DNA of 33,497 nucleotides. Origin: CAYGZM01 sp964354365 (GTDB lineage: Bacteria; Planctomycetota; Phycisphaerae; Sedimentisphaerales; Anaerobacaceae). Shown one piece after another: positions 16,326 through 23,718 of the stretch. The DNA lies in assembly GCA_964354365.1 (NCBI GenBank), contig CAYGZM010000031.1, positions 1 to 33,497 of the forward strand. The letters are read 5' to 3'. The notes under the pieces were generated by a model, which was given only the letters and a program-made list of their open reading frames with translations, was not told the origin of the DNA and did not search any database. How positions within the stretch are numbered: position 1 is the first letter of the stretch; each line of letters opens with the position of its first letter. The position numbers and the translations under genes were made by a program.

Positions 16326-17777
16326 TCACGGGCTGGAAGCCCGTGCCACAGGAAGCCCGTGCCACTGGCCGACCGCCGAGGCAACGTACTTCTGGACGAC
16401 CCTCACCAACTGCTTGCGGTCGATTGGCTTGGCGATATAGTCCGTGCAGCCGGCTGCTATGCACTGCCTGTCGTGGCCTTTCATAGCGTCGGCGGTCAGT
16501 GCGACTATCGGCGTTTCAATACCTTTGTTGCGAAGCACCCTTGTGGCTTCATAGCCGTCCATATTCGACATGTGAATATCCATAAATATAATGTCGAATT
16601 GCTCGTTCAGCGCCTTATCGACGGCCTCAACGCCGTTCTTGACTATCGTTACCTCAAGGCCCATCCTCTCCAACAGCAATTTGGCGAGCATAAGGTGTGT
16701 CGGCGCATCTTCGGCCACCAGGACCCGCCCGGAAAACTGCGCCTCCACCGCCTCCTCCGGGGCTTCGGACTCATTCCAATCTGAAGCTTGCCCGCCCAAG
16801 CACCGGCGGGCTTGTCCACTTCCGTTCGCCGGCGTCTCCGCTCCGCCTGCGGCGGACTGTGACTTCACATCAACACCCGCGGGCACCACAAGGGAAAACA
16901 CCGAGCCTTCACCTACCCGGCTCGTCAGGCTCAGCTTCCCGCCAAGCAGCTCAGTCAGATACCTGGTTATGGTCAATCCCAGCCCCGCTCCACCGGAGCT
17001 CCCCCCCTTTCCAGCCTCGCCCCGAACGAATGCCCCAAATACCGCATCCTGCTTGTCGGGCGGTATTCCGATACCGGTATCCTCAACGTCGAAACGGATA
17101 AAGGCCTTGCCGTTTTCTTCCTGGATGTTTGTATTCATGCACACTCCCCCGCGCTGCGTGAATTTAGTGGCGTTGTCCGCAAGGTTAATCAGGCATTGAC
17201 GCAGGCGAATCGCATCGGTCCGTATCCGCCCCGGCACCGCATCGCTCGCGCTCACCCGGAATTCAAGGCCCTTTTGCTCGGCCTGAGGCCTCATCACCGA
17301 CTCGACGGAGTTGAGCAACCGCCCTAATGAACACTCGGCAATCTGGACACTTAGCTTCCCCGCCTCTATTTTTGAAAGGTCGAGAATGTCGTTCACTATG
17401 GCCAGAAGGCTCTGGGCGGAGTCTTTGATGATATCGACGTTCTCCTTCTGCTCGGGCGTCAAATCCTCGTCCCCGAGCACTTCGGCGAATCCTATAATCG
17501 CATTCATTGGCGTGCGGATTTCGTGGCTCATACGGGCCAAAAAGTCGCTCTTGGCCTGGTTCGCCGCCGCCGCCTTCTCCGCCAGGCGGTTGGCGCGCTC
17601 GATGGAATGCTGGAGCTGCCTGTTAATTTCCGTGATGCGCTCCTCGGCCGCTTGATGCTCGGCGATGCGTTTTTTCATCTTGAGCACTACGCACGCCCAG
17701 ACAACCGCCAACATCGCCAAGCCTGACAGTACTCCTGAGCAAATAAACAAAATGGCCGTCATTGTAATCACTTTCAC
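16326..17777 (-). CDS. Hybrid sensor histidine kinase with C-terminal receiver domain
   Basis: This 483-residue protein would autophosphorylate and pass phosphate to its own receiver. It starts at a GTG at 17777, preceded by AAGGAG eight bases upstream. One membrane helix (about 5-32) and a coiled coil (35-75) lead to the dimerisation box FLARMSHEIRTPMNAIIGF (His85). The ATPase lobe has NLADNATKFT, DVEDTGIGIP and GGAGLGLTI. The receiver has its phospho-acceptor at Asp400 (IIFMDIHMSNMDG) and Lys450 (IAKPID). There is no periplasmic sensor domain. The linker near residues 320-332 contains an in-frame P1 palindrome (QARRCLGGQA). The last 12 residues and the stop codon lie within P2 repeats, so the native end has been replaced. 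The signal and output gene are unknown. Confidence 0.9.
   Translation of the reverse strand: MKVITMTAILFICSGVLSGLAMLAVVWACVVLKMKKRIAEHQAAEERITEINRQLQHSIERANRLAEKAAAANQAKSDFLARMSHEIRTPMNAIIGFAEVLGDEDLTPEQKENVDIIKDSAQSLLAIVNDILDLSKIEAGKLSVQIAECSLGRLLNSVESVMRPQAEQKGLEFRVSASDAVPGRIRTDAIRLRQCLINLADNATKFTQRGGVCMNTNIQEENGKAFIRFDVEDTGIGIPPDKQDAVFGAFVRGEAGKGGSSGGAGLGLTITRYLTELLGGKLSLTSRVGEGSVFSLVVPAGVDVKSQSAAGGAETPANGSGQARRCLGGQASDWNESEAPEEAVEAQFSGRVLVAEDAPTHLMLAKLLLERMGLEVTIVKNGVEAVDKALNEQFDIIFMDIHMSNMDGYEATRVLRNKGIETPIVALTADAMKGHDRQCIAAGCTDYIAKPIDRKQLVRVVQKYVASAVGQWHGLPVARASSP
16327..16365 (-). repeat. P2 palindrome and partial copy supplying the kinase stop codon
   Basis: CACGGGCTGGAAGCCCGTG at 16327-16345 follows an identical unit at 16295-16313. 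A partial copy (GGAAGCCCGTGCCAC) ends at 16365. The kinase reads WHGLPVARASSP through them. Confidence 0.8.
16790..16811 (-). repeat. P1 palindrome inside the kinase gene, in frame
   Basis: This is an exact copy of the 22-bp unit at 16197-16218. It encodes ARRCLGG-type residues in the linker between the ATPase and receiver domains, where extra residues would be tolerated. Confidence 0.8.
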
Positions 17778-17842
17778 TGTTGGTCTCCTTGCGAAATCGT
17801 CGCAGTATAGGGCATCTGTCTTTCAAAATTAGGATATAAGGC

Positions 17843-17915
17843 TTCTGCAAAATTGCAGGTTAGGCCTGCTTGGAAAAGAAAAAATCGTTTGTTGATTACC
17901 TGCAATTTTGCAGAA
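17843..17915. repeat. 18-bp perfect inverted repeat with 37-base loop
   Basis: TTCTGCAAAATTGCAGGT at 17843-17860 pairs with ACCTGCAATTTTGCAGAA at 17898-17915, upstream of the kinase start. It could be a small mobile repeat or a hairpin; there is no T run to make it a standard terminator. Confidence 0.7.
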
Positions 17916-17958
17916 CTCATATAGGATATCGGAGAGATTCCGAGCGAGAATAACCTTC

Positions 17959-18022
17959 ACCCCGTTGGAAATGTTCGTTTTTTGTCGCACACCGTTACGT
18001 CCGTTGGAATTTCCAACGGGGT
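17959..18022. repeat. 14-bp inverted repeat around a 19-bp palindrome
   Basis: ACCCCGTTGGAAAT at 17959-17972 pairs with ATTTCCAACGGGGT at 18009-18022. CCGTTGGAATTTCCAACGG at 18001-18019 is itself palindromic. No gene is seen in 17778-18700; the stretch is made of repeats. Confidence 0.65.
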
Positions 18023-18167
18023 TCACCGGCTTAGCATACGCCGAGCGGTGGTCGGGCAAGCGATTGGGCCGTGTCCCCAGGGGATTTCTCGGCCCTGGCC
18101 CTTAGGCGCCTCGAATTCACAAGCCGCAGCCGTAGATTATAAGACCGAAATCCTCAACCGAAACTTG

Positions 18168-18190
18168 GTGGCACGGGCGTCTCGCCCGTG
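18168..18190 (+). repeat. P2 palindrome, intergenic copy
   Basis: GTGG followed by CACGGGCGTCTCGCCCGTG. It is followed by a sequence with CCAATTGGCGCGGGGT (18241-18252 region) that recurs just before the DUF4838 start as CCAATTGGTGCGGGGT. Confidence 0.75.
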
Positions 18191-18281
18191 GGCCGGGCTT
18201 ACCGGGGAGCGAGCGTATCCGGTTGCGGGGGCCAAACCAATTGGCGCGGGGTCATTAAAAATCCAAACATCCTGAAAGATT

Positions 18282-18336
18282 GGTATCGTCCCAAGATTTG
18301 TGGGGAAAAGACTATCGGGTAAGAAAGCGTTTATCG
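18282..18336 (+). mobile_element. MITE copy C, 5' fragment
   Basis: About 55 bases match the first part of the 144-bp MITE (GGTATCGTCCCAAGATTTG through AAAGCGTTTATCG). Similarity then stops abruptly. The left flank GAAAGATT resembles the copy B duplication but there is no right-hand partner, so this is a truncated copy. Confidence 0.7.
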
Positions 18337-18518
18337 CATTAGGGCTGACAGCAGGTAATAGGACGGCTGCGAGAATCTCCCAGAGCCGTTGTGCTGGTAG
18401 CGGATGATTACCCGTCAATGCCAGTTGACATGCCCACGACCCGCCATAAGAATAGACATAGTACCGCATTTCGCAAATAGGCCGAGTATTCGGATATGAT
18501 GCTATTTGGGAGAAATAG

Positions 18519-18625
18519 ATTTCCGTTCCGGGCTCTTCGCTTCGCTACGTGTCTCCGCTGCGCGATGCTTCGCATCGCTCCGGTCGAAATGACGCCGTAA
18601 CGGGAGGATTTGCGAAATGCGGCAC
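18519..18625 (-). repeat. GTCATTTCGA-type palindromic repeat, copy 2
   Basis: It matches copy 1 through GATTTCCGTTCCGGGCTCT, CGCTTCGCTACGTGTCTCC and GGTCGAAATGAC, and ends in GCGAAATGCGGCAC. An ATTTCGCAAATAGG arm at about 18472 suggests the larger unit begins there. Confidence 0.6.
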
Positions 18626-18702
18626 TATTCGTAGGATATGAATTGTCGAAAGGATAGCCCGTCAGTAAAAATGCCCTCAACTATAAGAAATCGATTCCAA
18701 TT

Positions 18703-19087
18703 GTGCCACATAAGCGTCTTTGCACTGTTTCTGCATATCGGCTGTCCCTCATCATTTATCAGAAAACCTGCCTTGAGCCTTTGCGGATGATGCTGCCGGC
18801 GTACCACGCCGCCCTTCGTTGCGCGGTTACAAAGAGCAAGCAGGACCTCGCCGCCGCCAAAGGAATACTGCTTCATCTTAGCGACTATAGCTTCAAATTC
18901 GAGCAGCACGACGGTTGGGATGAACTACGCCGTCCGGGGACTTATGGCGCTGAATACATAATCGACGACGGCCTGTGGTGCGAGAGCAGCCTCAACTACC
19001 ACTTCACCGCCATCGTCCCGATGATCTATCTTGCGAGGCGCTCCGCAACAGCCGCCACGGCGAGGACCTCTACAAGACCACCACCAT
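18703..19087 (+). pseudogene. Frameshifted fragment of a heparinase II/III-like (alginate-lyase-type) polysaccharide lyase
   Basis: Joining three frames gives a continuous family-like stretch. Frame 1 has AAKGILLHLSDYSFKFEQHD. Frame 2 has VGMNYAVRGLMALNT (from about 18920). Frame 1 resumes with IIDDGLWCESSLNYHFTAIV and PMIYL, and a further shift gives EALRNSRHGEDLYKTT (to about 19080). The DGLWxESSLNYHFxA...EALRxS...DLY pattern is typical of the helical barrel of heparinase II/III and alginate lyases, with the catalytic Tyr-His neighbourhood NYH. At least three frame changes and loss of both ends make it a dead gene. It shows that the locus once held another polysaccharide-degrading enzyme. 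The family call rests on my motif reading only. Confidence 0.6.
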
Positions 19088-19190
19088 CGTCGGGCTACCC
19101 CACCGGGCACCGCACCGGGCTACCTCACCGGGCTACCTCACCGGGCCACCTCACCGGGCCACCCCACCGGGCCACCCCACCGGGCCACCC
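19088..19190 (+). repeat. 13-bp tandem repeat, about eight units
   Basis: Units are close to CACCGGGCCACCC, six of them nearly perfect (19113-19190), preceded by two diverged units, one of 12 bases. The unit is not a multiple of three and lies at the broken end of the lyase pseudogene, so it is not coding. There are no spacers, so it is not CRISPR. Confidence 0.85.
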
Positions 19191-19205
19191 CACTGCGGGG
19201 GTGGA

Positions 19206-19237
19206 AAGGCGATGTCTGCATATACAGACATCGCCTT
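19206..19237. terminator. Strong hairpin after the pseudogene
   Basis: A 13-bp perfect stem (AAGGCGATGTCTG with CAGACATCGCCTT) surrounds the loop CATATA. No clear T run follows, so it is a hairpin with possible terminator function. Confidence 0.5.
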
Positions 19238-19320
19238 AGAGCTTGCGATTTCTGGAGTGTTTTTGCAAAAAAAATCCGCCCACTGGGGTGCTAAGTGCTA
19301 AGTCCTGGCGCGATAAGGGG

Positions 19321-19563
19321 TTATTCGCCCCTGCGCCCCTCGTAAAAAAGGTACAAAAGCTCCGTCCGCGAGCGAATCATTGTCTTCTGTGCGATTCGGT
19401 CAAGGTGTTTGCGGAGGGTCCACTGGCGCATACCCAGGCGGCGTCCGAGGGCCTCATTCGAGAGCGCCCCATGCAGCATGGCCTCGACGACCCTGCTCTG
19501 CTGCGGGGAGAGTGCGTACTCCAGACAAAACCGTGCAATCTTTTCATCAAGCGCAATCATCAC
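19321..19563 (-). CDS. Small LuxR-type helix-turn-helix regulator
   Basis: The 80-residue protein is little more than a GerE/LuxR DNA-binding domain: LSPQQSRVVEAMLHGALSNE, then ALGRRLGMRQWTLRKHLDRI with the recognition helix, and SRTELLYLFYEGR. It has no receiver or ligand-binding domain. The start is GTG at 19563 or ATG at 19560; GAGG lies just upstream and its spacing suits the ATG slightly better. Standalone GerE-domain proteins usually regulate by DNA binding alone. Its target is unknown; the nearest candidates are the downstream sugar genes, which it faces divergently, and the kinase. Repeats surround it on both sides. Confidence 0.72.
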   Translation of the reverse strand: MMIALDEKIARFCLEYALSPQQSRVVEAMLHGALSNEALGRRLGMRQWTLRKHLDRIAQKTMIRSRTELLYLFYEGRRGE

Positions 19564-20010
19564 ATACCTCGCTCATCTCACCGGCGTACAATTTAGCGAG
19601 TCGCGGCCCGCGCCTCAAGGGGGAATTGCCTTCATGGGCCGGAAATCTGCGCCCATCCCGCTTGCTCATTCCCGTAAGTCTCAGTAGAATACGGGATTAT
19701 GAAGCCGTGCGGCGCGAAACAATTCGGGGACTTTTGGCTGCTCTGCGAGGCCTGCAAAACAGTGATGACGCCGCGGTGTAACCGCGCGCTATTCGGGCAG
19801 GCCGCTATCCTACTCACGGAGCGGGTGCTCCCAATGAGGAAGTGGCCCGTCTGCGGGAGCCCGCGCCTGCTTCGCGGGGAGATTCTGGATAACGCTCCGC
19901 CCGAGCTGGGAGTGGCTCCCGGGTCAGGCGGGAGCCACGGGCGAGACGCCCGTGCCACTATTATGATATCCTTTACCCAATGAATCATCTCAATATTCTC
20001 GAGGCTGAAA
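19564..20010. other. Repeat-bearing intergenic region before the DUF4838 gene
   Basis: Open frames here (plus 19699-19983, minus 19632-20168) read through palindromic repeats and have no convincing motifs. A hairpin with GTGGCTCCC and GGGAGCCAC arms ends about 19939 and joins a P2 palindrome. Confidence 0.5.
19936..19958 (-). repeat. P2 palindrome, intergenic copy
   Basis: CACGGGCGAGACGCCCGTG followed by CCAC, about 50 bases before the possible upstream start of the DUF4838 gene. Confidence 0.75.
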
Positions 20011-20121
20011 ATGATCGCAGTTGAAACAACGTTGCCCCGCAGCAATTGTCTCTGGGCAAAAGGAGCGGTCCTGCATCCCCGGGCAAGGCCGGCGCCTACG
20101 GCCCAATTGGTGCGGGGTGGT

Positions 20122-22449
20122 ATGGTTGCGCTGATACGCGCAGTGCTTGGGCTTCTGTTTCTGCTCACTCCCTCGGCTGCCGGAGTAGTCGATATCGTCA
20201 GGGACGGAAAGCCCGTGGCGGTAATCGTCGTGCAGCAAGCCGGCGATGGGCAGGTGCAGAGTCAGCGGGGAAAAAGGTCACGCACCGGGTCCGAGTTGAG
20301 CGACATTGGCGCTGCCGACGTATTGGCCGACTGGATTGAGAAGATGACCGATGCCAGGTTGGAATTGACCGCCAGGCCTCCAAAGGGCGCCCCGGCCATT
20401 TATATCGGCGCTGCCGCCCTCAAGGCGGGCTTGAGCCTTGACCAAATACAAAGCCCGACTAATGAGGGCCTTCGCATTGTCTGCGACGGGACCGGCAAAA
20501 TTCTCATTGCCGGTCAAAACGACGCCTCAACGACCAAAGCCGTCTGCCGATTCCTCGAAGAGCTGGGCTGTCGCTACTTTATGGACAACGACCTGGGCGA
20601 AGTCTATCCGAGAACAAAGACCCTCACCGTCGGCAAGCTCGATATCTCCGAAAAGCCCGGCTTCCTCCTCCGCAAGATATGGGGTTCGCAATGGACCGGC
20701 AACAGCCTGTGGAAAATATGGAACGGAGATGGCGGCCTGCCGATGGCTACAGGGCACTCCTGGGGCAGGTACATCGACGAAAGCCTCTTCGCGCAGCATC
20801 CCGAATACTTCGCACTGCGCGACGGCGAGCGAAAAAAAGGCCCCTGGTACTGTACTTCCAATCCCCAGCTCAGAAAGATATTCGCAGATGGGGTCATCGC
20901 AAAGGGCGGCTTCAATCCGTCCCTATCTCCGCCTGACGGGACCGGCTATTGCCAGTGCGACAAATGCCTCGCCCAGGATGACCCCGCCAACATCGAGCCG
21001 TCATCGGGCAGACCCAGCGTTACGAACCGTTATGTGGATTTCTTCGAGGGAGTTGCCGCCGACGTTGTGAAGGCCCACCCCGACTGGCTCCTGAGCTTCT
21101 ATTGTTACGCCGACTACACCCAGCCGCCCACCTTTGGCCGAAAGCCCGCCGGTACTTGGGCGGGCAAGCTCTCGCCCAACCTGGTCGCCTGGATCGCGCC
21201 CCTCCGCTACAGCCGATACCATCGAATCGGCAGCCCGAATTCACCCAGTTGTATGCAGCTTGTCAACGTAATCGACGGCTGGGCCGATGCCGCAACCCAC
21301 ATCGCCTATCGCACCTACAACTTCAACTGCGCCGAGTGTCTCGTCCCGTTTTCAAAGCTCAGTATTTGGAAGCACGACATCCCCTACCTCAAGACTAAAG
21401 GCTGTATCGGCATCAACCTTGAATCCCTCGCCAACTGGGAAATCTACGGCCCTCATCTCTATCAGAGCATCCGCATAGCCTACAACCCCGATACCGACAG
21501 CGATGCCCTTATGGACGACTATTTCATGAAGTTCTATGGCCCCGACGCCGGGCCGCTTATGAAAGAGTACTGGCTGAGCATCGACAACGCCTTTGCCGAG
21601 TTGAAATGCGAGTCCGGCGGCTTCTTCGCCCTCCACCTTATCTACACTCCCACCTTCCTGCGACAGCTTGACGACTTGCTCAAAAAGGTTTCCTCCGCCG
21701 TCCGAGACGACAGGACATATTCCGCCCGCGTAGTCATAGCCGCCGAGGGCCTCAAAAACGCCGCCCAGTATATCGATATGCGCGAAGCAACCAACAACGG
21801 CGATTTCACTGCCGCCAAGCGTATTTACGACGAATTATGCGCACGCAACGAGGCCGAACAGAAGAAAGGCTACGGCAACCATTACACCCTAAACTACCTC
21901 CGCCGCTTCATCGGCCCGCTTGTAGCCGCCGGCGCCGAGGCAACAGCCCCGCCCAATAAGGTCCTGCAGGTCCTCCCCGACAGGATGAAATTGGAATACG
22001 ACCGCGAAGATAACGGCCTGGCCAAAGGCTTCCACAAGGCCGACTTCGACGACTCGAAATGGAAAGACGTGGCCACGTATAGCAGCACTCTGAATGCCCA
22101 GGGCCTGCCCGACGTTAAGTCAATTATGTGGTATCGCACCTCAATCGACGTTCCCCGCGGGCACGGCCCTCCCGCAAGGTCCCAAGACCCCCCACCAAGG
22201 GGTCCGGGGGGCTTGACCTTATTCTTTACCGAGGTTGACGGCCAATCGGTCGCCGTTTACCTTAATGGTAAAGAGGTGGTCTCGCTCGGCAGCGAAGCCC
22301 GACGAAAACCGTTTGAAGTGGATATTACCGGAGCTGCCGTGCCGGGACAGAACACCCTATCATTGAGGATTGACCATAGCAGGATAACCGAACTTTTTCT
22401 CGGCGGGATAGTCCGACCGATCCTGCTGATCGAAAAGCCCGCCCAATAA
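20122..22449 (+). CDS. Secreted DUF4838-domain protein (predicted glycoside-hydrolase-like)
   Basis: The chosen start gives MVALIRAVLGLLFLLTPSAAG, a clear signal peptide, and 775 residues. An in-frame ATG at 20011 has its own GAGG site but adds 37 residues partly encoded by repeat sequence; see findings. An alpha-glucuronidase-type N-terminal domain (APAIYIGAAAL...FLEELGCRYFMDNDLGEVYP) leads into the DUF4838 barrel with HSWGRYIDESLFAQHPEYFAL, GTGYCQCDKC and YCYADYTQPP. The C-terminus is a galactose-binding-like sandwich (LTLFFTEVDGQSVAVYLNGK). Proteins of this type occur in polysaccharide-degrading loci, but the substrate is unknown. Two repeats interrupt it in frame, near residues 341-348 (P1) and 678-698. 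The GH172 gene follows 24 bases later, so they form an operon. Confidence 0.83.
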   Translation: MVALIRAVLGLLFLLTPSAAGVVDIVRDGKPVAVIVVQQAGDGQVQSQRGKRSRTGSELSDIGAADVLADWIEKMTDARLELTARPPKGAPAIYIGAAALKAGLSLDQIQSPTNEGLRIVCDGTGKILIAGQNDASTTKAVCRFLEELGCRYFMDNDLGEVYPRTKTLTVGKLDISEKPGFLLRKIWGSQWTGNSLWKIWNGDGGLPMATGHSWGRYIDESLFAQHPEYFALRDGERKKGPWYCTSNPQLRKIFADGVIAKGGFNPSLSPPDGTGYCQCDKCLAQDDPANIEPSSGRPSVTNRYVDFFEGVAADVVKAHPDWLLSFYCYADYTQPPTFGRKPAGTWAGKLSPNLVAWIAPLRYSRYHRIGSPNSPSCMQLVNVIDGWADAATHIAYRTYNFNCAECLVPFSKLSIWKHDIPYLKTKGCIGINLESLANWEIYGPHLYQSIRIAYNPDTDSDALMDDYFMKFYGPDAGPLMKEYWLSIDNAFAELKCESGGFFALHLIYTPTFLRQLDDLLKKVSSAVRDDRTYSARVVIAAEGLKNAAQYIDMREATNNGDFTAAKRIYDELCARNEAEQKKGYGNHYTLNYLRRFIGPLVAAGAEATAPPNKVLQVLPDRMKLEYDREDNGLAKGFHKADFDDSKWKDVATYSSTLNAQGLPDVKSIMWYRTSIDVPRGHGPPARSQDPPPRGPGGLTLFFTEVDGQSVAVYLNGKEVVSLGSEARRKPFEVDITGAAVPGQNTLSLRIDHSRITELFLGGIVRPILLIEKPAQ
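21144..21165 (-). repeat. P1 palindrome inside the DUF4838 gene, in frame
   Basis: GCCCGCCGGTACTTGGGCGG then GC is the P1 unit in reverse orientation with one loop change. It encodes PAGTWAG between TFGRK and KLSPN, next to conserved barrel sequence. Confidence 0.75.
22155..22216 (+). repeat. Third palindromic repeat inside the DUF4838 gene
   Basis: CAAGACCCCCC and GGGGGGCTTG arms surround ACCAAGGGGTCC. The segment encodes low-complexity RGHGPPARSQDPPPRGPGG between strands of the C-terminal sandwich (TSIDVPR and LTLFFTEV). Confidence 0.65.
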
Positions 22450-22473
22450 GACCTATTACGGAAAGGAAGGATC

Positions 22474-23577
22474 ATGGCTGGAAACAATGTTTTAGTGAAA
22501 GGGAAGATGTTGTGTGTTTGTTTGATTGCGGCAGCCTTGCTGGGCGCATCGTGCCAACGGCCCGCGGACCTAGTCTCGCAGCCCTACCTGCTCGATACGG
22601 GCCTGCTTTCGCGGTCGATCTCGTTCGAGAATCCCACCGGCGCCCCGGGCCAGGGCGGCAAAGAGGCCAGCAGGCTCGGCGTCGGGCGCAAGGGCAAGCC
22701 CTCCATAACTCTCAAGGCCGGGATGGACGTCCAGCTCTGCGATATCGCCGGACCCGGCGTCATTCGCCATATCTGGATGACCACCAGCAGGGAGCCCGCC
22801 AACCTTCGCAGCCTTGTTATTCGAGCCTGGTGGGACGGCCAGGGACATCCGAGCATTGAATGTCCCATCGGCGATTTTATGGGCTTTGCTCACGGCAAGG
22901 TGATGCCGTATTCCTCCGCCGTCCATTCCGTGGGCAGCAACGCCGGGATGAATATCTGGCTGCCTATGCCGTTCACCAAGCGAGCAAAGATAACCCTCAC
23001 CAACGAGGGCCAGAAGGATGTCCCCCTCTTCTATCAGATTGACTATACGATCCAGGACAAGCATCCCAAAGACGTTGGACGCCTCCACGTATTATTCCGC
23101 AGGGAGAACCCGACCACAGTCAAGCAGGACTTCGAGATGCTCCCTCAGCGAAGCAACGCAGGCCGGTTCATCGGCGCCGTTATCGGGATACGGAATCTGA
23201 CGACAGGCCAGTGGTGGGGCGAAGGCGAGATCAAAGTCTATATGGATGGGGACACCGAATTCCCGACGATTTGCGGCACGGGAAGCGAGGACTACGTCGG
23301 ACTCTCCTACGGCATTCAGCAGACGCCGTACCCGTACAACGGCTGCAGCCTCGACGCCAAAGATTTCGTCTCAATGTACCGCTGGCACCTGCCCGACCCC
23401 ATTGCCTGGCGGGAGCAGTGCCGAATTACGATCCAGCAGATTGCCTGGAGAAGGGGCCTGGCTGAGACGCAGGACGACTGGTCAACCGCAACCTTCTGGT
23501 ATGAGCCGACACCCAGCGCCCCTCTGCCCAAAATGCCCGACGTTAATGCCCGCACCGCCAATATCTGGACGGAATAG
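22474..23577 (+). CDS. DUF2961 / GH172-family glycoside hydrolase, lipoprotein
   Basis: The 367-residue protein has a GGAAGG ribosome-binding site and a lipobox, LLGASC, near residue 27, so it is probably anchored in a membrane. The body is typical DUF2961: ENPTGAPGQGGKEASRLGVG, LCDIAGPGVIRHIWMT, IECPIGDFMGFAHG, and GTGSEDYVGLSYG with Glu272 as a candidate catalytic residue. DUF2961 was reclassified as GH172 after members were shown to act on difructose anhydride and D-arabinofuranose/fructofuranose linkages; the substrate here is open. Length matches the family. It follows DUF4838 at 24 bases in the same operon. A diverged palindromic repeat separates it from the next gene. Confidence 0.88.
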   Translation: MAGNNVLVKGKMLCVCLIAAALLGASCQRPADLVSQPYLLDTGLLSRSISFENPTGAPGQGGKEASRLGVGRKGKPSITLKAGMDVQLCDIAGPGVIRHIWMTTSREPANLRSLVIRAWWDGQGHPSIECPIGDFMGFAHGKVMPYSSAVHSVGSNAGMNIWLPMPFTKRAKITLTNEGQKDVPLFYQIDYTIQDKHPKDVGRLHVLFRRENPTTVKQDFEMLPQRSNAGRFIGAVIGIRNLTTGQWWGEGEIKVYMDGDTEFPTICGTGSEDYVGLSYGIQQTPYPYNGCSLDAKDFVSMYRWHLPDPIAWREQCRITIQQIAWRRGLAETQDDWSTATFWYEPTPSAPLPKMPDVNARTANIWTE

Positions 23578-23633
23578 CAGCGTATTTCACAAGTATTGTG
23601 ACTATGAGATTGCCACGCCGAGCTGAGCTCGGC

Positions 23634-23695
23634 TCGCAATGACACCTGAAAGTCTCAAATTGTCATTGCGAGGAGCGAAGCGACGAAGCAACCTC
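23634..23695 (+). repeat. TCATTGCGAGGAGCGAAGCG-type repeat
   Basis: Between the GH172 and propeller genes lies GCTCGCAATGACACC followed by TTGTCATTGCGAGGAGCGA and GACGAAGCAACCT, two facing arms of the GTCATTGCGAG repeat motif. Confidence 0.65.
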
Positions 23696-23718
23696 ATTAA
23701 TCTATAATAGCGAGATTT

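Noticed and set aside
19088..19190. Possible CRISPR array
   Set aside because: The 13-bp units are directly adjacent with no unique spacers and no cas genes are present.
19206..19237. Riboswitch or small RNA
   Set aside because: Only a single simple stem-loop is present, with no conserved core or adjacent regulated gene.
18975..19301. Plus-strand frames rich in His, Arg, Pro and Gly
   Set aside because: They are translations of the 13-bp tandem repeat; coding similarity exists only in the upstream lyase fragment.
19699..19983. A 94-codon plus-strand frame with a few cysteines
   Set aside because: The second half is repeat sequence and no zinc-finger spacing is convincing.
19632..20168. A 178-codon minus-strand frame
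   Set aside because: It reads through two palindromic repeats, lacks a ribosome-binding site and overlaps the DUF4838 start.
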